This document shows positions 31,756 through 43,339 of a stretch of 64,000 bases of DNA, in pieces. A program made the translations under genes and the position numbers. The notes under the pieces were generated by a model. The model made no database searches and was not told the origin of the DNA. It was given only the letters and a program-made list of their open reading frames with translations. This DNA is from Triatoma infestans (lineage: Eukaryota; Arthropoda; Insecta; Hemiptera; Reduviidae), in NCBI GenBank assembly GCA_011037195.1, contig JAAEAF010000223.1:124001-188000 (forward strand), given 5' to 3'. The first letter of the stretch is position 1. Each line of letters starts with the position of its first letter.

Positions 31756-32029
31756 ATGTTTGTATTTAGTGTTCTTTGTATAATTTTAGTGATATTCTAT
31801 ATACGGTATTTAATGAAAACTACCAAATGGGTAATTAGAACTTCAAAGATGACTGCCAACATACCTGGTCCAAAAACATGGCCAATTATTGGAAATGCAC
31901 TACTTTTTACGAAACATAAAAAAGCTGAAGGTAATATTTTATTTCATTTTATCTTAGACGGATGATTAAAATAAATTCCACTTATTTCGATGGAAAGGGG
32001 GTTTATGCGTTCCCAGCGATACGTATTAT

Positions 32030-32380
32030 TTAACTACTCCCACAAAAGACGCCTTAAATAAATTTTCTCAGAGAAATGTTTCAAATAAAATTTTATCTCA
32101 TAATATGTATAATTAATATATAATATTTAATGAAAATCGTTCTAACCATTTTTAAGAAAAATTGCAAAAAAGTGAAAAAAAAAAAATCTGTAAAATAGTA
32201 CATTCGATTGAGGAACTTTGACCCACAACTTACTGTCGCATGCCATAGTAAAACTTAAACGAATATCTAGTTTAAACCTTTGTGCGATTTTTCGTTTTTT
32301 AGGTACAAACATAGACAATACGTACATACATTTTTTTTTATTTTTTATTTTTGCAGATAAGCAATGTAAGAAACAAAAAT

Positions 32381-32415
<35 letters not shown>

Positions 32416-32545
32416 GAACATACAGACACAGAGATGATTTTCTAAAAATAACCCTATTTTGGACTCAAGAGACATCAAAATGTATACTTCCGGTGAAAAG
32501 TGGATATCGATCATTTTTCACGATTACAGTGATGGAATAAGAGAA
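32030..32545 (+). repeat. Helentron-like repeat in P450 copy 2 intron 1
   Basis: TCTCAGAGAAATGTTTCAAA, GTACATTCGATTGAGGAACT, GCATGCCATAGTAAAACTTA, a CA tract at 32383-32410, CATACAGACACAGAGA, TATACTTCCGGTGAAAAGTG and a decayed GAATAAGAGAAAATAA end. Paralogous to 59040-59340 in copy 3 intron 1. Confidence 0.65.
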
Positions 32546-33074
32546 AATAATGAATTATGCTGGTCCTGTTTTTTTACAAAACTAAAAATATCGGAATAAC
32601 TTGCCGACTTGATAGTTTACTTTTTTATTATATTATTGAACGAAATAAATTTACTATTAAATTCGAACATATAGTATTAACGCCAAGTAATGCTTGTTGA
32701 GATTTTCTATTCCAGAACTGGCTAAATGACAAAGAAAGCGTATGTTCCATTCCTAAATATTTATAGGAATTAACTACTTCAATTACTTGGCTTCCGTATC
32801 ATTTCTAAGTCTACCCCTCCCCGTTTTCCTGAATATCATGACTTTTGATTTATCAAGATTCTCTTTCTCCGAATTTTATCTATTCTTATTTGTATAATGT
32901 ATTCTTGAAATTTCCCAATACCTATTAAAAATACCTTGACAAATCACTGAACATACTTAACACTAGTATTGAAATAGCACTGCACATATGTGTTGTTTGC
33001 GAGGGATCATTGTATGGCTGAGGTTTTGCGTCTTTTGAGAGGAGAAGTTGACACCAGCAACTTTCACCCGAAGA

Positions 33075-33330
33075 GTTTCTCATAGGACTCCTAAGTCTAA
33101 TATAAGAGACAGAGCTTGAGAGAGCGCCCCTGGCTGGTGAGTGCCCCCAAGGTCACCCAGAAATCTCTCACTCTCTCTCTCTCTATCCAGATTCTAAAAT
33201 CTAATTATACAGATAGCACTGGAGGGGGGACTATAAATTGTCCGGGCCACAATAGACCATAGGGTTCGTAGACCCCCTCTTCTCACAGAATCCAATAACA
33301 TCATTATTTCTAGCAACACCACTATTGAAA
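33075..33330. other. Insertion in copy 2 intron 1 absent from copy 3
   Basis: Copy 3 reads from CACCCAAGAGTCTCACTTAT straight into CCATTTTCTTATGT (59835-59880). Copy 2 has about 300 extra bases beginning near CATAGGACTCCTAAG, with a CTCTCT tract and GGAGGGGGGACTATAAATTG. It resembles LTR or UTR sequence, but no ends are definable. Confidence 0.3.
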
Positions 33331-34018
33331 TTTAATTGTAAAATATTGTTTCAATTACGCTATTTATTTATTATAACACCATTTTCTTATGTCTAATCAT
33401 AATTTATAATAGTTTCATTATTATTATTATTAAACACACTTACATATATTAACATAACCTTATAACCTACCACATATAATCAACAAGTGTACAGTGCATA
33501 ACAGAAAAAATTCATAGTTTGAAGTAAACTCTCTACATGGACTTATGATACGTCTAGGAGTGTATACAAACAGAGTAACTTTAAAATTAAATTAAATAAC
33601 GATTTCGAGCTAACACAATTTAAAATTAAGCGATTAAAATAATAAAAATAAATAAAATCCCAGATTTTATTCCACATTTAGTATCCATACATATATTCAG
33701 CTACAACTATTATTTGAGACATTTTCGTGGGAAATTCAGTTTAGATGTGACGGGCAAGAAGTGAAGAAGCTTTTCTCCAAAGTACCATTTCAATATATTT
33801 ATCTACGATTCTATCAACAGTAATACTAATATGAATTTAATGTACAGTCAAAAAATCCGAGTTGAATAAAATCGCTTTTTTTCGGATATTTCGCCTTTTA
33901 TTTATAAAACTTGTTATATTGGGAAATGCGAATATAAATAAATTAAAACTATATAAATTGAAGTTAGGGTTATAGTCGTGTGAAGGATTCACAATTTTTT
34001 GTTTTTATTTAGTTTTTT
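33331..34018. other. Intron 1 of P450 copy 2, paralogous to 59870-61460
   Basis: No gene. Stretches such as GACATTTTCGTGGGAAATTC, TACAGTCAAAAAATCCGAGT and ATATAAATAAATTAAAACTA match 61190-61440 in copy 3 intron 1. AT-rich with no recognisable element. Confidence 0.5.
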
Positions 34019-34028
34019 GTTTTGAGAA

Positions 34029-34838
34029 TTTTTTTTTTTTTTTCCTTCAATAATTTATTTGCAACTGTACAATATATACAATAAGCAAATGTGATAAATC
34101 TAAAGGGAAGGGATTAGCTCAGTGGTAGCGCGCTGGACTAACATGCGGCGGTCACGGGTTCGAGTCCAGCTGCTGCCCTTAGATTTTTTTTCTTCCTAGG
34201 AGCCTCTTACAGCTCACTGTCCGGTGATGGACAGTGTTGTCTGTAACGAGAGAACACTGTCCGGAGGCCGGCAGTGCACTGAAAAGACTCCGAACTTTGT
34301 GGTAACTATATGGGCCCTGAAGGGCCCCACAGACAATAAAAACAAAAACAAAAAAAAAAAAATGTGATAAATGATTACAAGACATGATTTACATGGGAAG
34401 ATAATACCCAGTGGTATTACTTCAAGGCTGTGGAGTTAATTTAAAAGGTCACGGGGCCACTGACGTCGAGAAGGATTATCAGGTAAGGTTTGACTAGCAA
34501 GTTTGCTGAACCAAAGGATTATGATGATGATGGGTCAGGGTGTTATGGAATCTTTGATAGCGGGATTTAATTAGGTCGGACACATATGGAATGGATAGGT
34601 CATTATGTAAGGTTTTATTGGAGATATAATAAGGAGCATTGGTGATTTTTCGTAGGATTTTGGATTGTAAGGATTGGATACGGTAAACGTTGGAATGCTT
34701 AGTGGACCCCCATACCTCTAGTCCGTAAGTCCATATTGGTCGTACTAAAGTTTTGTATAGTGTGAGCCTATTTTTTAAAGTAAGTTTGGATCGTTTGTCT
34801 AAGAGTTTTGAAAGGATAAGAAATCGTCTAAAGAAATC
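34029..34838 (-). mobile_element. Jockey LINE 3' fragment with target-site duplication
   Basis: Minus-strand frame from about 34835 to 34520: LLDKRSKLTLKNRLTLYKTL, RPIWTYGLEVWGSTKHSN, RIQSLQSKILRKI, SNKTLHNDLSIPYV. It is clearly related to the jockey ORF2 end at 28320-28560. Poly(A) appears as the T-run 34029-34043. GTTTTGAGAA flanks it at 34019-34028 and 34839-34848. Copy 3 intron 1 lacks it. A SINE is nested in its 3' UTR. Confidence 0.88.
34100..34360 (+). mobile_element. tRNA-derived SINE with target-site duplication
   Basis: The head GGATTAGCTCAGTGGTAGCG (box A) and GGGTTCGAGTCC (box B, about 34156-34168) form a tRNA-like region. The body has CCTAGGAGCCTCTTACAGCT, CACTGTCCGGTGATGGACAG and GGCCGGCAGTGCACTG. 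It ends in a CAAAAACAAAA tail. The 12-bp repeat AATGTGATAAAT flanks it (34088-34099, 34361-34372). It is inserted in the 3' UTR of the jockey fragment. The acceptor and anticodon stems do not pair well enough for a working tRNA gene. Confidence 0.9.
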
Positions 34839-35089
34839 GTTTTGAGAAATAGTTGTAAATAGTTTATTAGAACAATATAAAGTTATGATTAAATAATAGT
34901 GTATATTGAAAAATCTAAACAGAATGTACCAGTTAGTTATGGACTGTTGAACTCATTCAATTTTAATTTTGGCTAAATTTACGTATATTAAGGCAGTGAT
35001 TAAGAACCAATATGTAATAGATTATGTGGAATTTAATATTATTAGGAGCATTCTTATTATTTATTTATGTAAATAAAAGTTATTGTGCT

Positions 35090-35585
35090 GGTTCCGCAGA
35101 CCTGGTAAAGTTGTTTTCCGTGGATAGCCTGCTTCTTTTTGTGGTCATCGACCGGTATCAGGCGTTCGCCCATCATTAGGATGCGTTTGGCAAAGAATGT
35201 GATAACATAGATTTGCACAGAGTAAATTCAGTTTATACACTGTGTGGAAATCTAAATTTGCTCTTTGCAAATCTATATTATCACACTGTTTGACTGATGG
35301 ACGAACACCCGAAATCGGTCGATGATCACAAAAAAATATCTCTGATAAATAAAAATTTATTATTCTTATTTAAATAATACAGTTTAATGATAACCACAAT
35401 TGCTGCGGTGGTTGGTTTCGCAGAGCTGGAAAGCATCAGAGATATTTTCCGTGATAGCCTGCTTCTTTTTGTGGTCATCGACCGGTTTTGGGCGTTCGCC
35501 CATCATCAGGATGCGTTTGTCAAACAGTGTGAAAACATAGATTGGCACAGAGCAAATTCAGTTTAACACTGATTGGTCTTTTTAA
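35090..35585. repeat. Penelope-like repeat cluster, three units in alternating orientation
   Basis: Units at 35090-35250 and 35400-35585 share GATAGCCTGCTTCTTTTTGT, GGTCATCGACCGG, GCGTTCGCCCATCAT, AGGATGCGTTTG and CACAGAG.AAATTCAGTTTA in the same orientation. The unit at 35255-35345 is inverted relative to them. In minus orientation each contains a hammerhead-like core. Repeats in direct and inverted arrangement that carry hammerheads are typical of Penelope-like pLTRs; no reverse transcriptase of that class is present here. A fourth copy is at 190-300. Confidence 0.55.
35471..35513 (-). ncRNA. Hammerhead-ribozyme-like motif
   Basis: Read on the minus strand: CATC (stem I, 5' side), CTGATGA (core), TGGGC-GAAC-GCCCA (stem-loop II), AAA(A) where GAAA is expected, CCGG (palindromic stem III), TC (the UH cleavage dinucleotide), GATG (stem I, 3' side, pairs with CATC). 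All elements of a minimal type I hammerhead are in order, except that one G of GAAA is lost or changed. Other copies restore that position (GAAA at 234-237 and in 35311-35316). A two-base-pair palindromic stem III would require pairing of two molecules. Confidence 0.5.
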
Positions 35586-35589
35586 TTGT

Positions 35590-37690
35590 ATTATACAACT
35601 AAACTGTTAAACTAGGTCAAAGGGCGGTATGGTTTTGGTAGCTGGGTGGGAAAGGAACACATGATTGGGTTGTTATAGGGGCAAATTTTCCTTAAAATGG
35701 AAACAACATGTAGGGGTCTAATTTTTAAACTCTGTTGTTGGAGGGAAATTCACCTGACAATTAAATAATCAGAATAACTTTAAAATTAAATTAAATAACG
35801 ATTTCAAGCTAACGCAATTTAAAATTAAGCGTGTTATTTAATTATGTATTCACCCCAGTTAATGAGTATGTATGTGTGAGTATGTATTCTCCCATTTGAC
35901 GATGATCCTCAAGTCCATTGCATGTTATCAGTATTTCTAAAGTAATAAAGTTCACCTAAGTCTAAATTCCTTCTTATAGGTATTATGTTTTTATGTTTAT
36001 AGTTCAAGTTTCATCATGAAATTTACCTATTTTGAATCCAGGTGCAATGATTCAATTTGTTTCTTTCTTATAGGAAATTTGTTAGTTAATTTAAGTTTTA
36101 AATTTTATGAAATTTTCCTATAAATTTTTTTAAAGTAAGTGGAATGATTTTATTTGTTTTGTTTTTAATTTCTCAATATAGTTTTTCAATATAGTCGAAG
36201 TTTTAGGTCATATATATATATATATATATATGATATAATATGCTTAATTTTATCAAAGCTTGTGTTTCATTTATTATGGTCGATTGAAATTTGTGTATTA
36301 ATGATATCATTATTTTGTATTTTAATTTATTATTAATAATAGATTTTATAGTTATTGCTTATGATTATAATCTAAAGCTAAGCGAGCAGAAATAAGGAAT
36401 GATTGCGCAATTTCTTGGGAAGGAAGCGATCGCAAAGCTCCGGAAATGAGCTCATGTGTGCACATATATACTTTAAATATGGAACGATGTCTGCAGATTA
36501 CATAGTATTGTTTTAATTGTTTAACATTCCTTTCGTAGTTGCTTTGAAGTTGCTAAAAGGTCGTGAGGAAAAAGAATATATTGTTAAAACATATTTGAAG
36601 ATTTTCATTCATTAAAGAAAATTATACTTAGTTATAAAAATCAAATGGTTTGATAGTTCGAAAGCTAGAGAGAGAAAGAGAATACATCATTATTTAATAA
36701 CTTATACCATGGATAAAATAATTTGAAAGGATTGTCACAATACATGGCAATAAATATTGATAATACATAAGGGACTTAGTCAATCAAAATCCCTATGCCG
36801 ACATATAAAGCAACTAATTTCTATGGATCAAATATTAAATGGATTTTACCTGGTATAGAAAAGATTTCAATAAAATTCGGCTCTCCTGTTTGTAAAGAAA
36901 CCTGTGTACGTTTATTTCATTGTCAGTGGTATCTGGCAAGTACAGTGAAAGGTGTCCACATTGTTTCTGACCTAAAAAACTTTTTATAAATTTGAAAATT
37001 CATTATAAACTTGACCTCCTTTGTACTATGAATCACTTGGAAAGGCTATTGGTGAATAGATTTCGGCTTGTCTGTGTGGTCGTTAGCTTAATTTGTTTGT
37101 CTTAAGGCTGTCTTGAAGTTGATTGTTCTGGTGTCTGGGAAAAAAATTGCACAGTGAAAGTCACATTGTTCTGTTTAACCTAAAATTTCTTATAACTTTT
37201 AAGCACATTGTGATTTGACCGCCTTTGCTAAAACATTTGTCTTCATAAAGGCGTAGAACAGTATCACGCAACCCTGATGGTAACTAGAATGCAATTGTCA
37301 CAGACTGTAAATAAGAAGCCTCTTAATTACAGTCTCTGACAATTAGCTAAAAGGTACGAGATTGCAGCATCGGCTGTCTTTTGCTGACAATCAATCGTTG
37401 CTATATTCTTAATTTTCAACAAGCGTTCTATTAACACTAATAAATTACCGCCTACTGGGAGATTATATTTTTTGAGTTCTCTAATGATATCGGCTCTTTT
37501 CTTAAAAAAAAAGTTGATAAGATTTTAAATGTAAAAAGAATTGAGTGTAAAAAATGAAATATAAATAAGTAAAAATTAAATATAAATAAGTAATGAAATA
37601 AATATATGTAAATATGAAAAACTGAAAGAAATGACTTACCTTTATCTTCAAAAATGTAGAAGCTGAAACGGGATCCTCAAACGCTGACAC
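35590..37690. other. Unassigned AT-rich sequence replacing P450 copy 2 exons 2-6
   Basis: No P450 exon, transposase or polymerase is readable. The open frame 36795-36989 (64 codons) has no motif. TA repeats lie at 36212-36231. Given the LTR-like structure next to it (37690-38019, minus), part of this may be retroelement internal sequence in reverse orientation, but nothing confirms it. Confidence 0.35.
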
Positions 37691-38019
37691 CAATATAATG
37701 GAGTTGATCAGGAGAGAAATTAGGTTAGATTAATTAGACGAGATATGAAGACATTGTTATAATATAGCTATAAGTTTACACGAACTGCACTGGACTTTTA
37801 ATGATTTTATAGAATAAAAGATGGGAGTAGAGATATGACACGGATGCGATGTGGTTGAATCTGATAGATAGATGTTTAGATCTCTCACTGGCATATATAC
37901 AGGTTCTCCCACACTAGCCTGCTTAAGTCAGAGAGTACCAGAGAAGGTCTGTCTTCTATCTCTTAATTCTCTCGTCTGTCTGCTCTCTCTTGCTGATGTA
38001 ATTCTCTCTTATATTTCAG
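37690..38019 (-). mobile_element. LTR-like sequence with possible primer-binding site
   Basis: On the minus strand this has promoter-like CTGTATATATGCCAGTGAGA (about 37905), a later TTTTATTCTATAAAATCATT, and then TTGGTGTCAGCGTTTGAGG starting near 37692, which looks like a tRNA primer-binding site directly after an LTR. The 38018-38019 AG of exon 7 abuts it. Similar motifs appear at 60340-60520. No second LTR was found, so this is tentative. Confidence 0.35.
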
Positions 38020-39966
38020 CTATTATATTTGATGTGGGAATACTTAGCTAAAAACTGTATAACTAATCCAAGACATAAGGTAAAACAGGTAGTTAAATTT
38101 ATCTAGCGATGTAATGTAGCAATTGTTTTGAAATTCTGTATTAACAAGTTGAAAGTGTGCGGATGGAATGCATTTACTCGTAAAATATAAAATAATGAAT
38201 AATTTTACAATTTAATTATAAATCAAATAAATATAATTTTTTCTCATTTTATAGGTTTTGCGAGCTAGAATACAATATAGAAAAAAACTCGGTGGTAGGT
38301 ATTTTTATCTTTTATCTGATTGGTACTTTTTTTTTGACAAGAATAAATTACATGAAATCTAAGAAAGGTATAATTGTATTGTAGAAGGAATAGATAGTAC
38401 ACCAACTTCCTACGCAGATGTTTTCTTACAAAGAGCCAAAGAATATCAACTAACTTGGGAAGAGACTGGAAAATTAGCTACTGACTTTCTTATAGCTGTA
38501 AGTATGTATTTTGACGAATATATAATCTAAAGCTACTTATTTTTTAATAATAAAACCTTGGAAGCTGTTTCCTGGATTGTGCCGTTATTCATAGCAATCT
38601 GTTAATAAAAATACACATCTGACGGAAAAAATATTAAATAAATTTTAAAAATAGTAAAGTGACAGAAATAGGCATTTAATAAAAATTGAATTAAAAAAGA
38701 AATATTATATTCACCTTTTGATGTCAAATATTTTTCATATCATGATTTTTTTGAAGAAGGTTTCTGAGAATGCTAGAAACTGTTATGGCTGGCTGGTGAT
38801 AGTGATGTTGAAATTACTAACAACTCATTAAAAAACTAAACAAAATTTTGTGTCTATAAAATTTTACAACTTGTCTTCAAAAAAATCTACATTAAAACAA
38901 AACATTGAACTCGATGGTTTAACATTCAGAAATAAACTATATTACCTAATTGATTCAGATCTAATTTTCGAACAATTTACTACACATAGTTATCTAAACA
39001 TATAATTATTTTACGTATAATTATATACATATCATCATACAATTAATTTTTTCATGAATCAAATTATAAACTTAGCTTGCATATTTGAAGCTCAATTGCT
39101 AATACATTATAGCGGCCGTGACAGGCAGTCAATCAATTTAGAGGTTCAAACATGACTCCTCGCTACAGCTTTTGGTTGCACATTTGTGTGGTGAATTTGA
39201 TGGTGACTGGTTCTATTACATAACCCCTTTTGGTGGACGCAGAACCCTTTCATTTCCATTACAAAAATTAATAATGATCGTCTTCTGTTTAACAGAAGAA
39301 GTGACAAAACTGAAGGAGTACATTACAGCTTCAAGCAAGATTCTTATGAGATTTATTTTTTAATCTTGTGCAAAATTGTGATGAAAGAAATGTCACAATT
39401 GGGACTGAATAGTGACTCCGTATAACTATGTTATTTCCAACATAACCTCTTAACACTTCCTACTCTATTATCCAGAATTGTATTTAAAACCAACTAAATA
39501 ATAGAAATATATTACAGGGATTTATACATCAGCTGTAACAGCATCCTATACATTATTGATGCTGGCCATATTTCCTGAACATCAAGAAGCTGTTTATAAA
39601 GAACAAGTAGAAATTTTAGGAGAAGATCCTGAAGTGGCACCAACATGGGAACAATTATCCAAAATGGAATATTTGACTAGAATTATAAAGGAAGACATGC
39701 GACTTTATTGCCCTCTTGGTATATTTAGGAATCCTACAAATGATTTAGAATTAGGTAAGATTCAGTATACATTATTATTAATTTCACTAATAATTTTCAA
39801 AAAATTCTAGATTGCACTTCCAAGATGCACTTTATTTAAATTACTGCAATTTAAATAGTAACAATAGACATTTTTTTTCATAGTTGTAATTTTGATTAAA
39901 TGTTCCGCTAATACCATAAAGTTGCAATACTTCGTCTTACCAGTCGTAAGTAAAAAGAAAAAAAAA

Positions 39967-40799
39967 TCTGGTGTGAAACACTCACACAACTTTCTCTTAC
40001 TCCAGTACTCAAAATTATAATTGACAATTTTATAGTTAGTGTACCAAATTTAATGAAATTCGTCGAAAAGTGAAAACACTGTCCAGTAAAACTGTCCGGT
40101 TTACTAATTTCCTTGAAACTCGGAATTTGGGTCATATATTAATTTCTAGTTATTTCAATTTGGATGACAGAATTGTATAATCAACGTGATAGCATTTTAA
40201 AGAAAAACATAATCCCCCCTCCCCCAAAAGTCCCCTTAAATGAATTTATCAGGGGAAAAGTTTCAAATAAAAGTTGTAGCTCTTTATATGTATAGTTAAC
40301 AACGCTGGTTTAAAGAAAATCGTTGGAGCCATTTTCGAGAAAATACCAGAAAACTGAAAATTATATTTCAGTAAAAACGCACTTCCGGTTATCTATTTTT
40401 TTTCAAACTCGGAATTTCAACAACATATTTAATTCTAATTAACATTATTTAGATGACAGAATTGTCTAATATACTGAAACAGCAGTTAAGATGAAAACCT
40501 AACCCCATCCCTCCCCCAGAAGTGCCCTTAAATGAATTTTCCTGGAGAAATGTTTCAAATAAAAGTTGTAGCTCTTTGTATGTGTAGTTGATATAGTAAG
40601 TTTAAAGAAAATCTTCGGAGCCATTTTTGAGAAAATTGCAAAAACGTAAAAAAAAACAACTAGTAAAGTGGTACTTCCGGTTGAGGAATATTGACACATA
40701 ACCACCGTCAGATCCCATGGTGATACCTAAACGTAATATCAAGTTTGAACTTTCTACGATTTTTCGTTTTTGAGCTATCTATGCTTTCATACACACACA

Positions 40800-40839
<40 letters not shown>

Positions 40840-40966
40840 GACCATTCGCTAAAAAACCACTTTTTTGGACTCAGGGGACCTCAAAATGGATATTTCCGGT
40901 GAAAACTCGATATCGACAATTTGACACGATTACAATACTTCCTCTTACTAGGAGTAAGAGAAAGTA
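39967..40966 (+). mobile_element. Full-length Helentron-like element, ends fixed by empty site
   Basis: 1000 bp in intron 10 of P450 copy 2. Copy 1 intron 10 reads CAGTCGTAAAAC then A-run then ATATGAGTTTAATG without it (10091-10125). Here the same flanks hold the insertion between an A-run and AAAATATGTG. Start TCTGGTGTGAAACACTCACA, end GGAGTAAGAGAAAGTA, subterminal inverted repeats ACTTTCTCTTACTCC / GGAGTAAGAGAAAGT, a terminal hairpin, and a CA tract at 40797-40834. CCGGTT recurs about every 290 bp (about 40092, 40383, 40676). No ORF. No clear target duplication beyond A residues. Confidence 0.85.
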
Positions 40967-41783
40967 AAAATATGTGTTTAAGGCAAATTAAATAATATGT
41001 TTTTTTTTCTCAAACTGAATATTAAATACTCATGAACAAATTAAATTGGAAAAGTTTCCAATTAATAGTAAGCTATTAAGAAATTATAAAATAAGCTAAA
41101 AAAAAAAAACAAAAAAAACAGAAAGACCTTAGCATTGAACAACAGGTATGTTTTTAATAAACTTATGTTTCGAAATTTTATATGTTTGAGATGGATGGGA
41201 AAGGAAATAGAATAATTATTATTTTAGATCAGCATCATTTATAGAATCTGTATTAATAAAATAACTGTGTTTTAGGAGGAAAATATAAGCTTCCGAAAGG
41301 AAGTGCAGCCTTTATAGCACTTTATTACCTACATAGAGACCCAACCTTATGGTCGCATCCAAGCGAATTCTATCCAGATCATTTTCTGCCAGAAGAGAGT
41401 GCCAAAAGGCCAAAATGTGCTTATTTTCCATTCAGCTGGGGACCAAGATCTTGCCCAGGTAAGAAAAAAATTGTATACTTTTTCTTATATTCATTAATTT
41501 TATAGGGTAAAGTGGTGCAGGGAAAGGTGGCGCACTTTCGCTATTTCATTTTTTACAAAAATAAATAAAGAATCTTTCGGGATGTTATCATACTTTATTT
41601 ATTGTCTTAGGTTATCTAGGTTATAAAAAAAAAATATATTAATCTACTCATAACTAACACTTTAGGAACTATAAAAATAATGTTCTGCCGCCTGAATGCG
41701 CATTCTTGCACAACCAAGAGGACAAGAGTGCGCATTGAGGTATGCAAATGTGCGCATTTAGGATAAGCGGGCGCATCACATAC

Positions 41784-42438
41784 TGTTTGGTTCTTTATAT
41801 ATATATTAATATATCAACTTATACTTATACATACTTATTCTTAAAAGGAAAGAGCAATGTATGCGACCCGCTTTACGCGTGCTTAATTTCTAAAAGACGC
41901 CAATAGATAGTGCGAATATGCACCTTTCGTACTGGTCAATTACCCCTCCTTCTTAATTATCGTACTTAGAATTTTGAATCAGTTCATCTCTTACGGTAGG
42001 AAGCGTCAGTGCACGGCAAATTACATACGCTATGAGTACTAGTAGAAAGTTGTAGTTTATTGCAAATCTATATTCACCCGCAATTCCGCACCATCTTGCC
42101 GTGATTCACTGTTGTCAATTTCTCTCTGAGAGGTATCGCCCGCTACCTACATCTTCGCCCACTAAGGAGACAGGTTGTGAACCAGGTAAATCCCAAATTC
42201 CTTCCTGTATACCTTTCGCCTATTCCTCTTCTCCTTCACCTAGATTCACATCCTGACCTACCGCGAGCAAGAGGACAAAAGGTAAGCTAATATACTTATA
42301 AGCTAATTATACCACATACGCATATATATATATATATATATTGTATTACAGAGGAACGCGGTCCACTTTAACGATATATATATATTTTTCGTACCATTTT
42401 ATGGTCTTTCGGGCCATATATATATATTCTACGCAACA
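41784..42438. mobile_element. Solo LTR with 5-bp target duplication CATAC
   Basis: 655 bp starting TGTTTGGTTC and ending CTACGCAACA, so TGTT...AACA. CATAC flanks both sides (41779-41783, 42439-42443). Copy 1 intron 11 has the unoccupied site GCGCATCCCTTACAAACG at about 10718-10735. No coding capacity. The insertion cuts just after the zinc finger of the transposase relic. The superfamily is undetermined; TG/CA ends and a 5-bp duplication fit several LTR groups. Confidence 0.8.
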
Positions 42439-42439
42439 C

Positions 42440-42780
42440 ATACAAACGTCACATTTGTAATCACCATGATCTGTGTAGGCTGTGCACTTCTCGTGCCACC
42501 ATTATCTGCAAGAAATACACTCCGTCCAATCTTCTACTATTGGTTCATTGATAAATTTCTGTTAAACTTCCCGCGCTTCCTTTTGCACTAATCTTTGCTT
42601 TCCTAGGAAGGCGCTCCTCCCAGTTTGGTAATCGCTGTTTTAATGTACAACGATATAAGCACAAAACGATTTGTTGGACAAGAGTGCGAAACCGTTTCAA
42701 CTGACTTAATAACTTTGAAACGTCAGTATTGCTGCAATCTATTGAGAGGAATGTATAAATCACTCGTGTGATAAGTATTA
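42440..42780 (-). pseudogene. Transposase PHD-like zinc finger relic (copy 2 version)
   Basis: Minus-strand reading EDWTECISCR*WWHEKCTAYT then YKCDVC, the same finger as in 10640-11095, with the second tryptophan retained (WWH). One in-frame stop occurs at the same place as in copy 1, so the stop predates duplication. Upstream lysine/arginine-rich sequence continues toward 42780 in broken frames. Confidence 0.5.
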
Positions 42781-43339
42781 TGATAATACCCTCACCAAAA
42801 TAAGCAGAAAAAAGGAGCGCTCTTTTCTAGTAATTTATTACAATTCTATTTACAAAAGTCAGAAATATTACAAATCAGATGTCAAAATCACTTTTTCTCG
42901 TCTACGTCTTTGGAAATTATATCAAAACAGGCAAGTTTTTTTTTTGTCGGTGTACACGCGACATGTTAGTGGACTGTTGTCAACTGAAGCCAGCTGCTAT
43001 ATGCTATTTTGTGATTGGATAATACGGTAGTAATTCAGTAAGTAATGAGCCAAGGAACTGTATATCAAGAAGTAACTCAATATGAATTATGATACATTCC
43101 GTAGATAGCAAGTTTTCTAAGAATGTGCATATTGGAAGAACCGCATTCAGTGATAAGATTTCTAATTTTCTGAAGCGGTGGAACACTTTGAAATTTATAT
43201 CAGAATATTCAAGTAATACGGTGTAAATTGTAGGAGCTGTGCGAATTCGTACACGTGATTTAATCAATTCCAAAGTTACCGACCAAGTTTACATCTGATT
43301 TGCCATAGTGGCCACATAATTCGTTTCTTCAGGGAATTT

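Noticed and set aside
34105..34185. Apparent tRNA gene
   Set aside because: Polymerase III boxes are present, but the acceptor stem does not pair, a SINE body and A-tail follow, and a target duplication brackets the whole unit.
36795..36989. Possible gene in copy 2 intron
   Set aside because: 64 codons with no motif, no paralog in the window and no splice context.
31931..38019. Hidden exons 2-6 of P450 copy 2
   Set aside because: I searched for the copy 1 exon sequences (TLLTSLYSEY, TSPDALRKDV, GKKWEELRKP, SNFGYDLNEL, AVEAMFKVLS) in all three + frames and found none.
40770..40967. Open frame rich in TH repeats
   Set aside because: It is the translation of the CA microsatellite inside the Helentron-like element; the same occurs at 17851-18048 and 32142-32445.
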